Origin: Mesorhizobium koreense
Lineage (GTDB): Bacteria > Pseudomonadota > Alphaproteobacteria > Rhizobiales > Rhizobiaceae
Length of the DNA stretch: 64,000 nucleotides
Reading direction: 5' to 3'
Assembly: GCF_031656215.1 (NCBI RefSeq)
Contig: NZ_CP134228.1
Coordinates: 2,189,001 to 2,253,000, forward strand
Shown piece by piece: positions 18,667 through 28,079 of the stretch. The first letter of the stretch is position 1; each line of letters opens with the position of its first letter. Below the pieces are notes generated by a model. It saw only the letters and a list, made by a program, of their open reading frames with translations. It searched no databases and was not told the origin of the DNA. Made by a program: the position numbers and the translations under genes.

Positions 18667-19584
18667 TTACCGCATCAGTTCGGCTACCTTTCCCAACGCG
18701 CTGGTCGAAAGCGCATCACCCAGTTCGGCCTTTTGCTTTGCCGACAACGCTGTCAGCGGTGGCATAGTGCGCGCCCAGCCGCCACGGCCGGTGAGTAGCG
18801 CCAGCGCCGTCTTGATCGAAGCGACGAGCGGGAAGCGGGCAACGATGGCACGGATATCGACGGCGTTGTCCAGCGCTTCCTTCCTCGCGGTCTCCTCCGA
18901 ACCACTCCAGGCGATCTGCGCATAGGGGCCGGTGACATTGGCGGTGGCCGAGATGCAGCCGGCGAAGCCGAGTTCGGCGGCGCGGCCGAGCGAGGCTTCC
19001 GCGCTCGGAAACACGGCAAAGCCGGGCAGGTCGCGCGCCAAGCCGGCGGAATAGTCGAGGTCGCCGGAACTGTCTTTGAGGCCAAGCACCTGTTCGGGAT
19101 GGGCGTTGCGCAGCCGGGCGACGATTTCCGGTGTATAGGGCACGCCTGAATTGGCGGGGAAATGGTAGAGATAAAGCTTCAGCCCATTGGCGCCGACCTT
19201 GCCGATCAGCGCCTCGACGTAACCCACGACACCGTCGGCATCGAGGCCCTTGTAGTAGAAGGGCGGCAGTAGCAGCGCGCCGGCAAAGCCGAGCGACTTT
19301 ACTTCAGCCGTCAGCCGGCAGGCATCGTCCAGCGCCGCCGCGCCGGTGCCGACCATGAAGCGGTCTAGCGGCAGGCCGGCCTTGGCGATGGCACGCATGG
19401 CGGCGATGCGCTGTTCAACCGGGAAGGACGTCGCCTCGCCGGTGGTGCCGAGCAGGTTGACGCCGTCACAACCGCCGTCGCCGAGCAGCCAGCGGCAATG
19501 CTCGACCAGATGGTCGAGGTCGATCGACAGATCATCGCGAACGGGCGTGGCGGCGGCGGCGATGACGCCGGAAAGGCTGGGCAT
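18667..19584 (-). CDS. DapA-family (dihydrodipicolinate synthase/NAL) aldolase or dehydratase
   Basis: The 305-residue TIM-barrel enzyme has the GTTGE loop, the catalytic-tyrosine segment YLYHFP and the Schiff-base lysine in LGLKDSSGD. It lies downstream of an alpha-ketoglutarate-semialdehyde-type dehydrogenase in the same direction. That pairing is typical of 2-keto-3-deoxy-acid dehydratases or pyrroline-4-hydroxy-2-carboxylate deaminase, whose product is oxidised to 2-oxoglutarate. Lysine biosynthesis is therefore unlikely. Which keto-acid is used cannot be decided here. Confidence 0.8.
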   Translation of the reverse strand: MPSLSGVIAAAATPVRDDLSIDLDHLVEHCRWLLGDGGCDGVNLLGTTGEATSFPVEQRIAAMRAIAKAGLPLDRFMVGTGAAALDDACRLTAEVKSLGFAGALLLPPFYYKGLDADGVVGYVEALIGKVGANGLKLYLYHFPANSGVPYTPEIVARLRNAHPEQVLGLKDSSGDLDYSAGLARDLPGFAVFPSAEASLGRAAELGFAGCISATANVTGPYAQIAWSGSEETARKEALDNAVDIRAIVARFPLVASIKTALALLTGRGGWARTMPPLTALSAKQKAELGDALSTSALGKVAELMR

Positions 19585-19619
19585 CTTATATTGTCTCCGG
19601 GAATCTGTTCGGGCTGTTG

Positions 19620-19643
19620 CCTTCTCCGCCGAGACGGAGAAGG
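19620..19643 (-). promoter_or_regulatory. Intercistronic hairpin between aldehyde dehydrogenase and DapA-family gene
   Basis: CCTTCTCCG and CGGAGAAGG form a perfect 9-bp stem with a 6-nt loop. In the direction of transcription it follows the dehydrogenase stop by 16 bp and has no T-run after it. It could attenuate or protect the mRNA. Confidence 0.45.
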
Positions 19644-19659
19644 ATCTTTAATCGTCAGG

Positions 19660-21096
19660 TCAAGGCAGCGTGTAGGTCGTCTTGACGGTCGTGTAGAATT
19701 CGGCGGCGTAACGGCCCTGCTCGCGTGGCCCATAGGAGGAGCCTTTGCGGCCACCAAAGGGAACGTGGTAGTCGACGCCTGCCGTCGGCAGGTTGACCAT
19801 GACCATGCCGGCCTCCGAATTACGCTTGAAATGCGAGGCGTGCTTCAGGCTGGTCGTGCAGATGCCGGACGACAGCCCGAAGATGGTGTCGTTCGCAATC
19901 ACCAGCGCCTCGTCATAGTCCTTGGCGCGCTGGACGCTGGCGACCGGGCCGAAGATCTCCTCGCGGTTGATGCGCATGTCGGGCTGGGTGTCGGTGAAGA
20001 GCGCCGGCTGCAGGTAGAAGCCGGGCTTCTCCCGGTTCAGCCGCTCGCCGCCCCAGGCCAGCTTCGCGCCTTCCTTCTGGCCGATGTCGATATAGGAGAT
20101 GTCCTGGTCGAGTTGGGACTGGTCGACCACCGGCCCGATATGCGTGCCGTCCTTCATCGCATCGTCCACGGTGAGACCCTTCAGCCGCTCCGTCAGCGCC
20201 GAGACGAACTTGTCATGGATGCCGTCGGTCACGACGAGGCGCGAGGAGGCGGTGCAACGCTGGCCGGTGGAGAAGAAGGCACCGTTGGCAGCAACCTCCA
20301 CCGCCGTCTTCAGGTCGGCGTCGTCGAGCACGACGAGCGGGTTCTTGCCGCCCATCTCGAGCTGGAACTTGCGCATATGCTCGACGCAGGCGGCGGCGAC
20401 TTTCTTGCCGGTCGCGACCGAGCCGGTGAAGGTGATGGCGTCGATGTGCGGCGAATTCAGCATGGTGTCTCCGACCACCGAGCCGCGGCCCATCACGAGG
20501 TTGAAGACGCCTTCCGGCAGACCCGCGCGCACGATGATGTCCGACAACGCCCATGCAGAACCCGGTACCAGATCGGCCGGCTTGAAAACCACTGTGTTGC
20601 CATAGGCGAGCGCCGGCGCGATCTTCCAAGCGGGAATGGCGATCGGGAAGTTCCACGGCGTGATGATGCCGACGACGCCGACCGGCTCGCGCGTGATCTC
20701 GACATCGAGGCCGGGGCGGGTCGAGGCGATCTTCTCGCCGGATAGCCGCAGCACCTCGCCGGCAAAGAAATCGAAGATCTGGCCGGCGCGGGCGACTTCG
20801 CCCACCGCTTCCGGCAATGTCTTGCCTTCCTCGCGCGCCAGGAGTTGGCCGAGCTCGTCCTTGCGGGCGAGGATCTCGTCGGACACTTTCTTGAGGATGT
20901 CATGGCGCTGCTGGATGCCGGAGCGCGCCCAGGCCGGGAAGGCCTTGCGCGCCGCCTGGATCGCATTCTCCGCGTCGTTGCGCGAGGCGCGAGTGTAGAC
21001 GCCGATCACCTCGTCGATATTGGACGGGTTGATGTTCTTCGTTTCGTCGCTACCGGCCAGCCACTCGCCGGCGATGAAATTCTTATGGATCGTCAT
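19660..21096 (-). CDS. NAD(P)+ aldehyde dehydrogenase, 2,5-dioxovalerate (KGSA) dehydrogenase type
   Basis: The 478-residue ALDH has TPWNFPIAIPAWKIAPAL (cofactor site), FTGSVATG, the general base in LEMGGKNP and the catalytic cysteine in FFSTGQRCTASSR. The start MTIHKNFIAGEWLAGSDETKN and the C-terminal GRKGSSYGPREQGRYAAEFYTTVKT region match alpha-ketoglutaric semialdehyde dehydrogenases. These finish non-phosphorylative pentose, glucarate and hydroxyproline pathways. It is paired with the DapA-family gene. A galactose-dehydrogenase-like and an AraD1-like gene occur at 48-50 kb. Confidence 0.85.
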   Translation of the reverse strand: MTIHKNFIAGEWLAGSDETKNINPSNIDEVIGVYTRASRNDAENAIQAARKAFPAWARSGIQQRHDILKKVSDEILARKDELGQLLAREEGKTLPEAVGEVARAGQIFDFFAGEVLRLSGEKIASTRPGLDVEITREPVGVVGIITPWNFPIAIPAWKIAPALAYGNTVVFKPADLVPGSAWALSDIIVRAGLPEGVFNLVMGRGSVVGDTMLNSPHIDAITFTGSVATGKKVAAACVEHMRKFQLEMGGKNPLVVLDDADLKTAVEVAANGAFFSTGQRCTASSRLVVTDGIHDKFVSALTERLKGLTVDDAMKDGTHIGPVVDQSQLDQDISYIDIGQKEGAKLAWGGERLNREKPGFYLQPALFTDTQPDMRINREEIFGPVASVQRAKDYDEALVIANDTIFGLSSGICTTSLKHASHFKRNSEAGMVMVNLPTAGVDYHVPFGGRKGSSYGPREQGRYAAEFYTTVKTTYTLP

Positions 21097-21240
21097 GGGT
21101 AACCAGTTCCTCTTTCGACTAGCGACTTCAGTGGGCCCCTATCTGACGCATATTGAGCCGAAGCGCCACCCGCCGCGCCTTGTCCGAGGCCGTCTGGATC
21201 GAAATATTTTGCGTTGATGGCCTGAAACCGCTGTGCCCGG

Positions 21241-21438
21241 TCAGCGGCCGCGCTTCGGCCTGCCGGATTTTCCGGCGGCTTTGTCCGTGTCCTTCAGATA
21301 GCCGAGCCCTTGCGACCCGGTCTGCGCGCCCTCGACCGGCCTTGTCGCACGTCGCTTTTCTTCCGGATCTTTATTCTTTTGCCGGTTGTGGCCGGCAAGC
21401 GGAATCTTTCCGCCCTTTCCTTCCTTCGCGGCCTGCAT
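21241..21438 (-). CDS. Small basic hydrophilic protein of unknown function
   Basis: The 65-residue product is rich in Lys, Arg, Gly and Gln, with no hydrophobic segment and probably disordered. I do not recognise the family. It is supported by a strong AAGGAG seven bases before the ATG and by its position immediately downstream of otsA, 73 bp apart in the same direction. It may be a stress-associated peptide expressed with trehalose synthesis, but this is only context. Confidence 0.55.
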   Translation of the reverse strand: MQAAKEGKGGKIPLAGHNRQKNKDPEEKRRATRPVEGAQTGSQGLGYLKDTDKAAGKSGRPKRGR

Positions 21439-21511
21439 GGTCTTTCTCCTTCAAGAAGGACGAATTGCCCGCCCAACGCCTATATGGGGGCCCGTTCCCT
21501 GCCGCGCGGCG

Positions 21512-22927
21512 CTACGCCGCCGCGTCCGTTACTCGCAAGCCTTCGAGTGCGCTCAGGAAACTGCCCAACCAGGCGCGCGCGTCCTGCTTGCGGATGCGGG
21601 CGATCAGCGCCTTCTGGCGCCGCTGGCGTTCCTTCAGCGGCATCTGCAGCGCGCGGAACAAATTCTCGGCCATGTCGTCGATATCGTAGGGATTGACGAT
21701 CAGCGCCTCGGCCATCTCCTCCGCCGCGCCGGCGAATTGCGAGAGCACCAGCACGCCCGGATCGTTGATGTCCTGCGCGGCGACGAACTCCTTGGCCACG
21801 AGGTTCATGCCGTCGCGCAGCGGCGTGACGAACCCGACCTGGCTGGCGCGGAAGAGCGCCGCCAACTTCTCGCGCGGCACGTTGCGCTGGATGTAGCGGA
21901 TCGGCGTCCAGTTGAAATCGGCGAAGCGGCCATTGATGGAGCCGGAAAGGCCGGCAAGCTCCTCCTTGATGTCGGCATAGGATTGCACCTCCTGGCGCGA
22001 GGAGGGGGCGATCTGCAGGAGCGTGACCTTCTTATGTATCTCCGGATGCTGTTCGAGCAGCCGGCCAAAGGCCTTGAAGCGGTCCGGCAGGCCCTTCGAA
22101 TAGTCGAGCCGGTCGACGCCTATGATCTGCCTGCGGCCAAGCACCTTGCGCCGCAATTCGTCGATCGCGACTTCCTCGGATGCGCGGCTCGCCATTTCGG
22201 CGAAATGGTCCACGTCGATGCCGATCGGGAAGGCGCCGGCGCGGAAGCTATGCCCGGCCGCCTCGAGCGAGCTGTCCTTGCCGACCATCGCGCCGGCCTG
22301 CTCTTTGGCGTAGCGGCGAAAATTGCCGAGGTCGGCCTCCGTCTGGAAGCCGATCAGGTCGTATTCGAAGAGGCACCCTACCAGCCAATCATGGTCGGGC
22401 GCGGCCGCCAGCAGGTCGGGCGGAGGAAAGGGGATGTGCAGGAAAAAGCCGATGCGCTGGCGGCAGCCGCGCCTGCGCAGTTCGGCGGCCAGCGGGATCA
22501 AATGATAGTCATGCACCCAGATAATGTCGTCCGGTTTGAGGAAGGGCAGGATTGTCTCGGCGAACTTCTCGTTCACGCGCCGGTAGCCGTCGTGGAAGGG
22601 CTGCCGGAAATCGACGAGGTCGAGCCGGTAGTGAAAGAGCGGCCACAGCACGGAATTGGCGTAGCCGATATAGTAGGCTGCGTAGTCCTCCGGTCTTAGC
22701 GCGACCGAGATTTGCATAACCTTGCCGATCCGGTCGACCTTCGGCTGGCCGGGCTCCTTCAGTTTGCGGCCGCTCCAGCCGAACCAGACGCCGCCGCGCT
22801 CTTTCACCGCATCGGCGAGGCCGACCGCCAGCCCGCCTGTCTGTGTCGTCTTGCGCAGATCGGCGACGCGGTTCGATATGACGACGAGCCTTGGCCCGTT
22901 CGTCGCTGTCCCTTCAAAATCCGTCAT
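21512..22927 (-). CDS. otsA: Trehalose-6-phosphate synthase
   Basis: The 471-residue GT20 enzyme carries [14 protein letters not shown], a [10 protein letters not shown] loop, [13 protein letters not shown], and C-terminal [14 protein letters not shown]-like [20 protein letters not shown]. It transfers glucose from UDP-glucose to glucose-6-phosphate. ATG at 22927 ([11 protein letters not shown]) is used. The open frame continues upstream but overlaps otsB, and the only Shine-Dalgarno-like AGGAG lies very close to this ATG, so the start is slightly uncertain. It is 17 bp downstream of otsB, so both steps of trehalose synthesis are made together. Confidence 0.93.
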   Translation of the reverse strand: MTDFEGTATNGPRLVVISNRVADLRKTTQTGGLAVGLADAVKERGGVWFGWSGRKLKEPGQPKVDRIGKVMQISVALRPEDYAAYYIGYANSVLWPLFHYRLDLVDFRQPFHDGYRRVNEKFAETILPFLKPDDIIWVHDYHLIPLAAELRRRGCRQRIGFFLHIPFPPPDLLAAAPDHDWLVGCLFEYDLIGFQTEADLGNFRRYAKEQAGAMVGKDSSLEAAGHSFRAGAFPIGIDVDHFAEMASRASEEVAIDELRRKVLGRRQIIGVDRLDYSKGLPDRFKAFGRLLEQHPEIHKKVTLLQIAPSSRQEVQSYADIKEELAGLSGSINGRFADFNWTPIRYIQRNVPREKLAALFRASQVGFVTPLRDGMNLVAKEFVAAQDINDPGVLVLSQFAGAAEEMAEALIVNPYDIDDMAENLFRALQMPLKERQRRQKALIARIRKQDARAWLGSFLSALEGLRVTDAAA

Positions 22928-22944
22928 GCTCCTTGCAATGCCGC

Positions 22945-23739
22945 TCAGGCGCGGGCGGCGGTGCTCCTTTCCGTCCTGTTGTACTGTTGGGTAAGAGCCG
23001 CCAGCCACTCACGGAAAGCGTCGATATCGGCGGCGCGGTAGGCGGCTATCGTGGCGCCAGGGCCGATTTTCATGGAAACCCCTTTTAGTTTCAGTATCTT
23101 GTTAAATGCATCCTCATCCGTTGAATCATCGCCGGCGAAAAACGGGTGCCGACCTCGGAAGGGCTCTTCCTTCAGGAATGCGGCAATGGCGTCCGCCTTC
23201 GTTGCGCTGCCGGCCTTGAATTCGATGACCATCTTTCCGTGTAGCATCCGCAATTCCATATGCGTCTCCACGATGCTGCTGGCGATCTCCAGACACTGCG
23301 GCTCCAGCTCTGGACGGCGGCGGAAATGCAGCGCGACGGAGCCGGGTTTCTCCTCGATCAGAAGACCGGGGTGGAGACGCGCCATCGCCTGAAAGCGGGC
23401 GCGAGCAGCGGCAAGCGGCGCTTCGGGAAGGGCGGTTCGGAAGACCTCGCCGCCGGCGTTCCGGCGCTCCAGCCCGTGCACGCCGGCGACCGGCAATTCC
23501 AGCGGGTCGAGCATACGGTCGATATCGGCAATAGGCCGGCCCGAGATGATCGCAACCGCCCCGTCGGCCGCTTTCGCCAGCGCGGCGAGGGTGTGCCGTT
23601 CGCGCTCCGGCAGGACAACTGCGGCCGGATCGTCCCTGAAATCCGCCAGCGTGCCGTCGAAATCCAGGAAGAAGGCCGTGTGCTCCGGCCCCAGCAGGGA
23701 AGGATCGAGGTCGGCGAGCGTCCGGGGTTCTTCTGCCAT
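22945..23739 (-). CDS. otsB: Trehalose-6-phosphate phosphatase
   Basis: The 264-residue HAD-family phosphatase has motif I FFLDFDGTLADF, motif II AIISGRP and motif IV FFAGDDSTDEDAF. ATG at 23739 is chosen because GGAG sits five bases upstream. It removes phosphate from trehalose-6-phosphate to release trehalose, an osmo- and desiccation-protectant. It is the first gene of the otsB-otsA unit, with a 263-bp divergent spacer to the LysE-family gene. Confidence 0.93.
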   Translation of the reverse strand: MAEEPRTLADLDPSLLGPEHTAFFLDFDGTLADFRDDPAAVVLPERERHTLAALAKAADGAVAIISGRPIADIDRMLDPLELPVAGVHGLERRNAGGEVFRTALPEAPLAAARARFQAMARLHPGLLIEEKPGSVALHFRRRPELEPQCLEIASSIVETHMELRMLHGKMVIEFKAGSATKADAIAAFLKEEPFRGRHPFFAGDDSTDEDAFNKILKLKGVSMKIGPGATIAAYRAADIDAFREWLAALTQQYNRTERSTAARA

Positions 23740-24002
23740 CGTGTCTCCGTTTCGGTCACTGCGGTCCATGTAGGGCGCGAACGGCCGAAGCGGAGATGCA
23801 AAGCGGATTCTTTGGGGCTGTCCGCCGATGCAACCCGGCCGGATACGCGTACCGACCCGGGGGTGGAGGGTAGGGGGAGGCGCGAGCGGCCGGCTCCCGC
23901 CATCATGCTGTCAGTATCTTTCACGCGGGGTCTATGGCGACGGTGCAATCAGCGCTATCAAGCGCATCCTTCCCACCGTTCCCGGCCTATCAGGCTCTAT
24001 CG

Positions 24003-24632
24003 ATGATCGCGCACTACCTGCCCCAGCTTCTGCTTGCCTGGTCGATCCAGTGGATGGGCGTATTGTCGCCCGGGCCGAGCGTGATGCTGATCCTGTCGGT
24101 GGCGACGAGCCAGGGACGGGCGCCGTCGCTGGTTACGGCATCCGGCATCGCTTGCGGCACCATCATTCTGGCGACGGCGACAGTGCTCGGCCTCGCCTCG
24201 CTTTTCGCACAGGTGGCCGAACTGATGATCGCGGTGCGCCTTGTCGGCGCGGTCTATCTCCTGTGGCTCGCCTGGAAGGCGTTCCGCAACGCCGCGCTCG
24301 ACAAGGAACTGGTACTCAAGCGGACGGCAACGGGCAGTCCGTGGCGTTCCGCCCTCAACGGCTTCACGCTTCAGATCTCGAATCCGAAGGCGATCTTCTT
24401 CTGGATAGCGGTGGCAAGCGTCGGCGGTGTCGGCAATGCGCCGCTGCCGGTAATCTTGATCTTCATCGCGGGAGCCTTCGTGAATTCCTTCGCGGGCCAT
24501 GGAGGTTACGCGCTCCTCCTGTCGTCCGGGCCGATCCGCCGCCTCTATCTGCGCTTCCGTAAATGGGTCGAAGCCGGACTCGGCTGCTTCTTCCTGTATG
24601 CGGGCTACCGGCTGGCAATGACGGTGCGCTGA
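24003..24632 (+). CDS. LysE/RhtB-family amino-acid exporter
   Basis: The 209-residue product has six predicted membrane segments and the family hallmarks SIQWMGVLSPGPSVMLILSV near the N-terminus and LQISNPKAIFFW in the middle. It is expected to export amino acids or small amides from the cytoplasm. ATG at 24003 gives the standard family length; an in-frame ATG at 23934 would add 23 residues. The ribosome binding site is weak at both. It is monocistronic and divergent from otsB. Confidence 0.85.
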   Translation: MIAHYLPQLLLAWSIQWMGVLSPGPSVMLILSVATSQGRAPSLVTASGIACGTIILATATVLGLASLFAQVAELMIAVRLVGAVYLLWLAWKAFRNAALDKELVLKRTATGSPWRSALNGFTLQISNPKAIFFWIAVASVGGVGNAPLPVILIFIAGAFVNSFAGHGGYALLLSSGPIRRLYLRFRKWVEAGLGCFFLYAGYRLAMTVR

Positions 24633-24710
24633 ACGCGGGACCGCTCTTGCGCTGCCCTCCGATCCGTGGTCATCCTTCGCGCCTCAGAAAAACGCAGGAG
24701 CCGCCGCGCC

Positions 24711-25163
24711 ATGCTCAAGGGCATAGATCCCATTCTTAATGCCGATGTCCTTTACGCGTTGCGCTCCATGGGCCATGGCGACGATCTCATCATCGCCGAC
24801 ACCAATTTCCCTTCCGATTCGGTCGCGCGGCAGACGCGGCTCGGCCGGCTCTTGAGAATTGATAACGCATCGGCTGGTCGCGTGGCGAAGGCGATCCTTT
24901 CGGTGATGCCGCTTGACAGCTTTGTCGATCATCCGGCGCTCAGGATGGAGATCGTCGGCGCGCCGGACGACATCCCGCCCGTGCAGGTCGAGGTGCAGCA
25001 GGCGATCGACGCGGCCGAGGGCAAGCCGATGCCGATGGGTTCGATCGAGCGCTTCGCCTTCTACGACCTGGCGCAGAAATCCTATTGCGTGATCCAGACC
25101 GGCGAACGCCGCTTCTACGGCTGCTTCGCCTTCAAGAAGGGCGTCATCGCGCCGGATGCCTGA
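24711..25163 (+). CDS. fucU: FucU/RbsD-family sugar mutarotase
   Basis: The 150-residue product starts MLKGIDPILNADVLYALRSMGHGDDL, the FucU signature with catalytic-site His and Asp, and ends YDLAQKSYCVIQTGERRFYGCFAFKKGV. FucU interconverts sugar anomers (L-fucose, also ribose in RbsD). AGGAG ten bases upstream supports this ATG rather than the one at 24666. It overlaps the start of the ribokinase-like gene by 8 bp, so the two are coupled. Confidence 0.88.
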   Translation: MLKGIDPILNADVLYALRSMGHGDDLIIADTNFPSDSVARQTRLGRLLRIDNASAGRVAKAILSVMPLDSFVDHPALRMEIVGAPDDIPPVQVEVQQAIDAAEGKPMPMGSIERFAFYDLAQKSYCVIQTGERRFYGCFAFKKGVIAPDA

Positions 25164-26106
25164 GCCCAAAATGTCAAAAAGCGGCGTCGCTATCCTCGGC
25201 ATCTTCGTGGCCGACCTTGCCTTCCGTGCCGGACGGATGCCGGGCATCGGGGAGACCATTTCCGGTTCCGGCTTCAAGCTCGGGCCGGGCGGCAAGGGCT
25301 CGAACCAGTCGGTCGCGGCAGCACGCGCTGGCGCGGCCGTTACCTTCGTTTCCCGCATCGGCAAGGACGATTTCGGTCGTATCGCGCTTGCGACATGGAA
25401 AGCCGAAGGTATTACGGCGCGGGTTGCGGAAAGCGCCGACGAGCCCACGGGCGCTGCCTTCATCTACGTCAACGAGAAGAACGGTGAGAACGCCATCATC
25501 GTGGTGCCGGGTGCGGCCGCCGGAATCAGCCCGGCCGATGTCGAGGCAGCAGAAGATGCGATAAGGAACGCCGCCGTCTTCGTAACCCAGCTCGAACAGC
25601 CCGTCGCGGCGGCGAAGCGCGGGCTGGAGATCGGGCGCGCCGCCGGCGTTACCACGATCTTCAATCCCGCGCCGGCCGAACCGGTCGAGGACGATATCTT
25701 TCCGCTCTGCGACTACGTGACGCCGAACGAGCATGAGGCGGCGACACTGACGGGCATCGCGGTCACCAATGTGGATGAAGCACGGAGGGCCGGTGACATC
25801 TTTCTCTCCAAGGGTGCCGGCGCAGCACTCATCACGCTGGGAGAGAAGGGCGCGCTTCTCCACACGAAAGACCGCTCGATCCTCGTTCCGGCCTTTGATG
25901 CCGGGATGGTGGTGGAGACGGCCGGTGCGGGCGATGCCTTCAACGGTGCCTTCGCGGCGGCGTTGGCGCGCGGGCTGGAAGCGGAAGCGGCGGTGCGTTT
26001 CGCCTGTGCGGCAGCCGGCATTTCGGTGACGCGGCACGGTACCGCTCCGTCGATGCCGCGCCTGGCGGAAATCGAGGCGCTGCTGGAAAAATCAAAGCCC
26101 GGATGA
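25156..26106 (+). CDS. PfkB-family sugar kinase (ribokinase-like)
   Basis: The 316-residue product has LGPGGKGSNQSVAAARAGA (substrate clamp), NPAPA and the anion hole/catalytic-base motif ETAGAGDAFNGAFAAAL. These are classic ribokinase-group features. It overlaps fucU, so it probably phosphorylates the sugar whose anomers FucU equilibrates. The sugar importer genes start 194 bp further on. The substrate (ribose or another pentose or hexose) is not certain. Confidence 0.85.
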   Translation: MPEPKMSKSGVAILGIFVADLAFRAGRMPGIGETISGSGFKLGPGGKGSNQSVAAARAGAAVTFVSRIGKDDFGRIALATWKAEGITARVAESADEPTGAAFIYVNEKNGENAIIVVPGAAAGISPADVEAAEDAIRNAAVFVTQLEQPVAAAKRGLEIGRAAGVTTIFNPAPAEPVEDDIFPLCDYVTPNEHEAATLTGIAVTNVDEARRAGDIFLSKGAGAALITLGEKGALLHTKDRSILVPAFDAGMVVETAGAGDAFNGAFAAALARGLEAEAAVRFACAAAGISVTRHGTAPSMPRLAEIEALLEKSKPG

Positions 26107-26299
26107 CGGTAAGCGCGAATGCACGTTCGACGTTGTTGACTTCCGGCTCGATTGCTTCCTACCATCGGTGGTCGGTCTGTCCGAAGAGGAAGCCAGGCCC
26201 GGGCATGAAGTGCCGGTCGGGACCACAACATTAAGTGAATGAACTTGTAGCCGTCGCTGGTGCGCCGGTCGAAAAAGGTGCCAAAAAGGGAGGATTACG

Positions 26300-27976
26300 G
26301 TGAAACTAAACGTTTATAATCAGATCATGGCGGCTCAGGCGAGCCGGCGCGGCCTGCTCAAGGGCGCGGCCGGCCTCGGCGCGATCACCGCGCTCAACGG
26401 CGCCGGCCTCGGCGCCTTCACGCGGCCGAGCTTCGCCGCGGGCGAAGTCGACACGGAACTGCGCAAGCAGATCCTCGCCATACCGGGCGTCGGCAAGGGC
26501 CAGCCGACCGATGCCGACTACCGCAAGGTGGGCGAGCTTTGCCTCGGCGGCACCAAGCAGACGATCAAGGAAGGCGAACTGAAGGGCGTCGAACTCACCT
26601 TCATGGGCCTCAACAACCAGAACACGCACAATTTCCTGTTCCGGGGCTTCCTGCATCCGTGGGAGGAATATACCGGCGCCAAGATCAACTGGATCGACCT
26701 CGCGCAGGCCGACTACAACGCCCGCCTGCAGCAGGCCATCTCCACCGGCACGATCGACTGGGACGTGCTGGAGATGGGTGCGCCCTTCGAGGGCGACGTG
26801 TGCGGAAGGGGGCTGACCTCGGAAGTGCCGGACTGGGTCCAGAAAGCCATCGACCTTGACGACTACGTCAACTACCTCAAGGCGCCGGTCGGCACCTGGG
26901 ACGGCAAGCTCTACCGGGTCTCCATCGACGGCGACACGCACAATTTCAACTACCGCACCGACTATTTCTCCGATCCCGACCTTGCCAAGGCGTGGAAGGA
27001 CGCCGGCAACAAGGGCGAATGGGGCGTGCCGAAGACGTGGCAGGAAGTGCAGGCGGTTACCAAATTCCTGAAAGGCAAACAGCTCGCCGGCCAGGACGCC
27101 TATGGCTATCTCGATGCGCCCAAGCCGTGGGGCGGGTTCGGCTTCTATTTCCTCGGCAGCCGCGCCACCGCCTACGCCAAGCATCCTGACGACAAGGCCT
27201 GGCTGTTCGACGTCGACACGATGAAGCCGCGTGTCAACAACCCGGCCTGGGTGCGCGCCATCCAGGACGTAATCGACGCGCTGCCGTCGGAGCCGCCAAA
27301 CCAGATCAACGCCGATCCCAACGAGACCGGCTTCGCCGAGTTCCTCGGCGGCACCGGCTCGATGGTGGTGTGGTGGGGCGATGTCGGCGCCGCCGCCAAG
27401 ACGAGCGATTCTTCGGTCGTCGGCGACACCTGCAGCTTCTCGATCCTTCCCGGCTCGGACGATGTCTATAATTCCAAGACCGGAAAGTGGGACAAGCTGC
27501 CCTCCGGTCCGAACTATGCGCCGAACCTCGCCTATCTCGGCTGGGGCATCTACGTGATGAAGAAGGTCGACAGCGACGAGAAGAAGAAGAAAGCGGCGTG
27601 GAGCGCTGCCGCGCATCTCGGCGGCAAGAACATCGCGCTTTGGATGTCGGCCTATCCGTCCGGCTTCCAGTGCTACCGCAACAGCCAGCACAATATCGAC
27701 GAGTGGGTGGGCGCCGGCTACGACAAGGAGTTCATCACCGCGTATCTCGATTCGCAGTTCAATTCCTACAACCATCCCAATGGGGCGATCGAGCCTCGCA
27801 TTCCCGGCATCTTCCAGTATTATTCGCTCGCAGAGGATATCCTGGCGAATACCTTTGCCGGGAAGATGAAGGCGCAGGAAGGCGCCGATGCGATCGCCGC
27901 AGCATGGGAAAAACTGACGGATCAGCTCGGGCGCGAAAGCCAGATCAAACTCTACAAGGCTTCTCTCGGCCTGTAG
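26300..27976 (+). CDS. ABC transporter substrate-binding protein, Tat-exported, carbohydrate type
   Basis: The 558-residue product starts with GTG at 26300, behind GGGAGG. The N-terminus has the twin-arginine motif ASRRGLLKG and a hydrophobic stretch ending GAFTRPSFAAG, so it should be exported folded. The body resembles family 1 binding proteins for sugars and polyols (FNYRTDYFSDPDLAKAWKDAG, GTGSMVVWWGDVGAA) and is long for the family. The two permease genes follow after a terminator-like hairpin. No ATPase gene is present in the operon. Confidence 0.85.
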   Translation: MKLNVYNQIMAAQASRRGLLKGAAGLGAITALNGAGLGAFTRPSFAAGEVDTELRKQILAIPGVGKGQPTDADYRKVGELCLGGTKQTIKEGELKGVELTFMGLNNQNTHNFLFRGFLHPWEEYTGAKINWIDLAQADYNARLQQAISTGTIDWDVLEMGAPFEGDVCGRGLTSEVPDWVQKAIDLDDYVNYLKAPVGTWDGKLYRVSIDGDTHNFNYRTDYFSDPDLAKAWKDAGNKGEWGVPKTWQEVQAVTKFLKGKQLAGQDAYGYLDAPKPWGGFGFYFLGSRATAYAKHPDDKAWLFDVDTMKPRVNNPAWVRAIQDVIDALPSEPPNQINADPNETGFAEFLGGTGSMVVWWGDVGAAAKTSDSSVVGDTCSFSILPGSDDVYNSKTGKWDKLPSGPNYAPNLAYLGWGIYVMKKVDSDEKKKKAAWSAAAHLGGKNIALWMSAYPSGFQCYRNSQHNIDEWVGAGYDKEFITAYLDSQFNSYNHPNGAIEPRIPGIFQYYSLAEDILANTFAGKMKAQEGADAIAAAWEKLTDQLGRESQIKLYKASLGL

Positions 27977-28014
27977 GGGACAACGCGGCCGCGCGTTTAC
28001 GCGGCAGCCACCCG

Positions 28015-28050
28015 GTCCGGCGGGACCATCCATTCCCGCCGGACTTTTTT
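28015..28050 (+). terminator. Rho-independent terminator between binding-protein and permease genes
   Basis: GTCCGGCGGGA (28015-28025) pairs perfectly with TCCCGCCGGAC (28034-28044) around an 8-nt loop, followed by six T. It lies 38 bp after the binding-protein stop and 30 bp before the first permease. It probably lowers permease expression relative to the binding protein. Confidence 0.8.
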
Positions 28051-28079
28051 CATCCATTTGGTTTCACGAGAACGGCATC

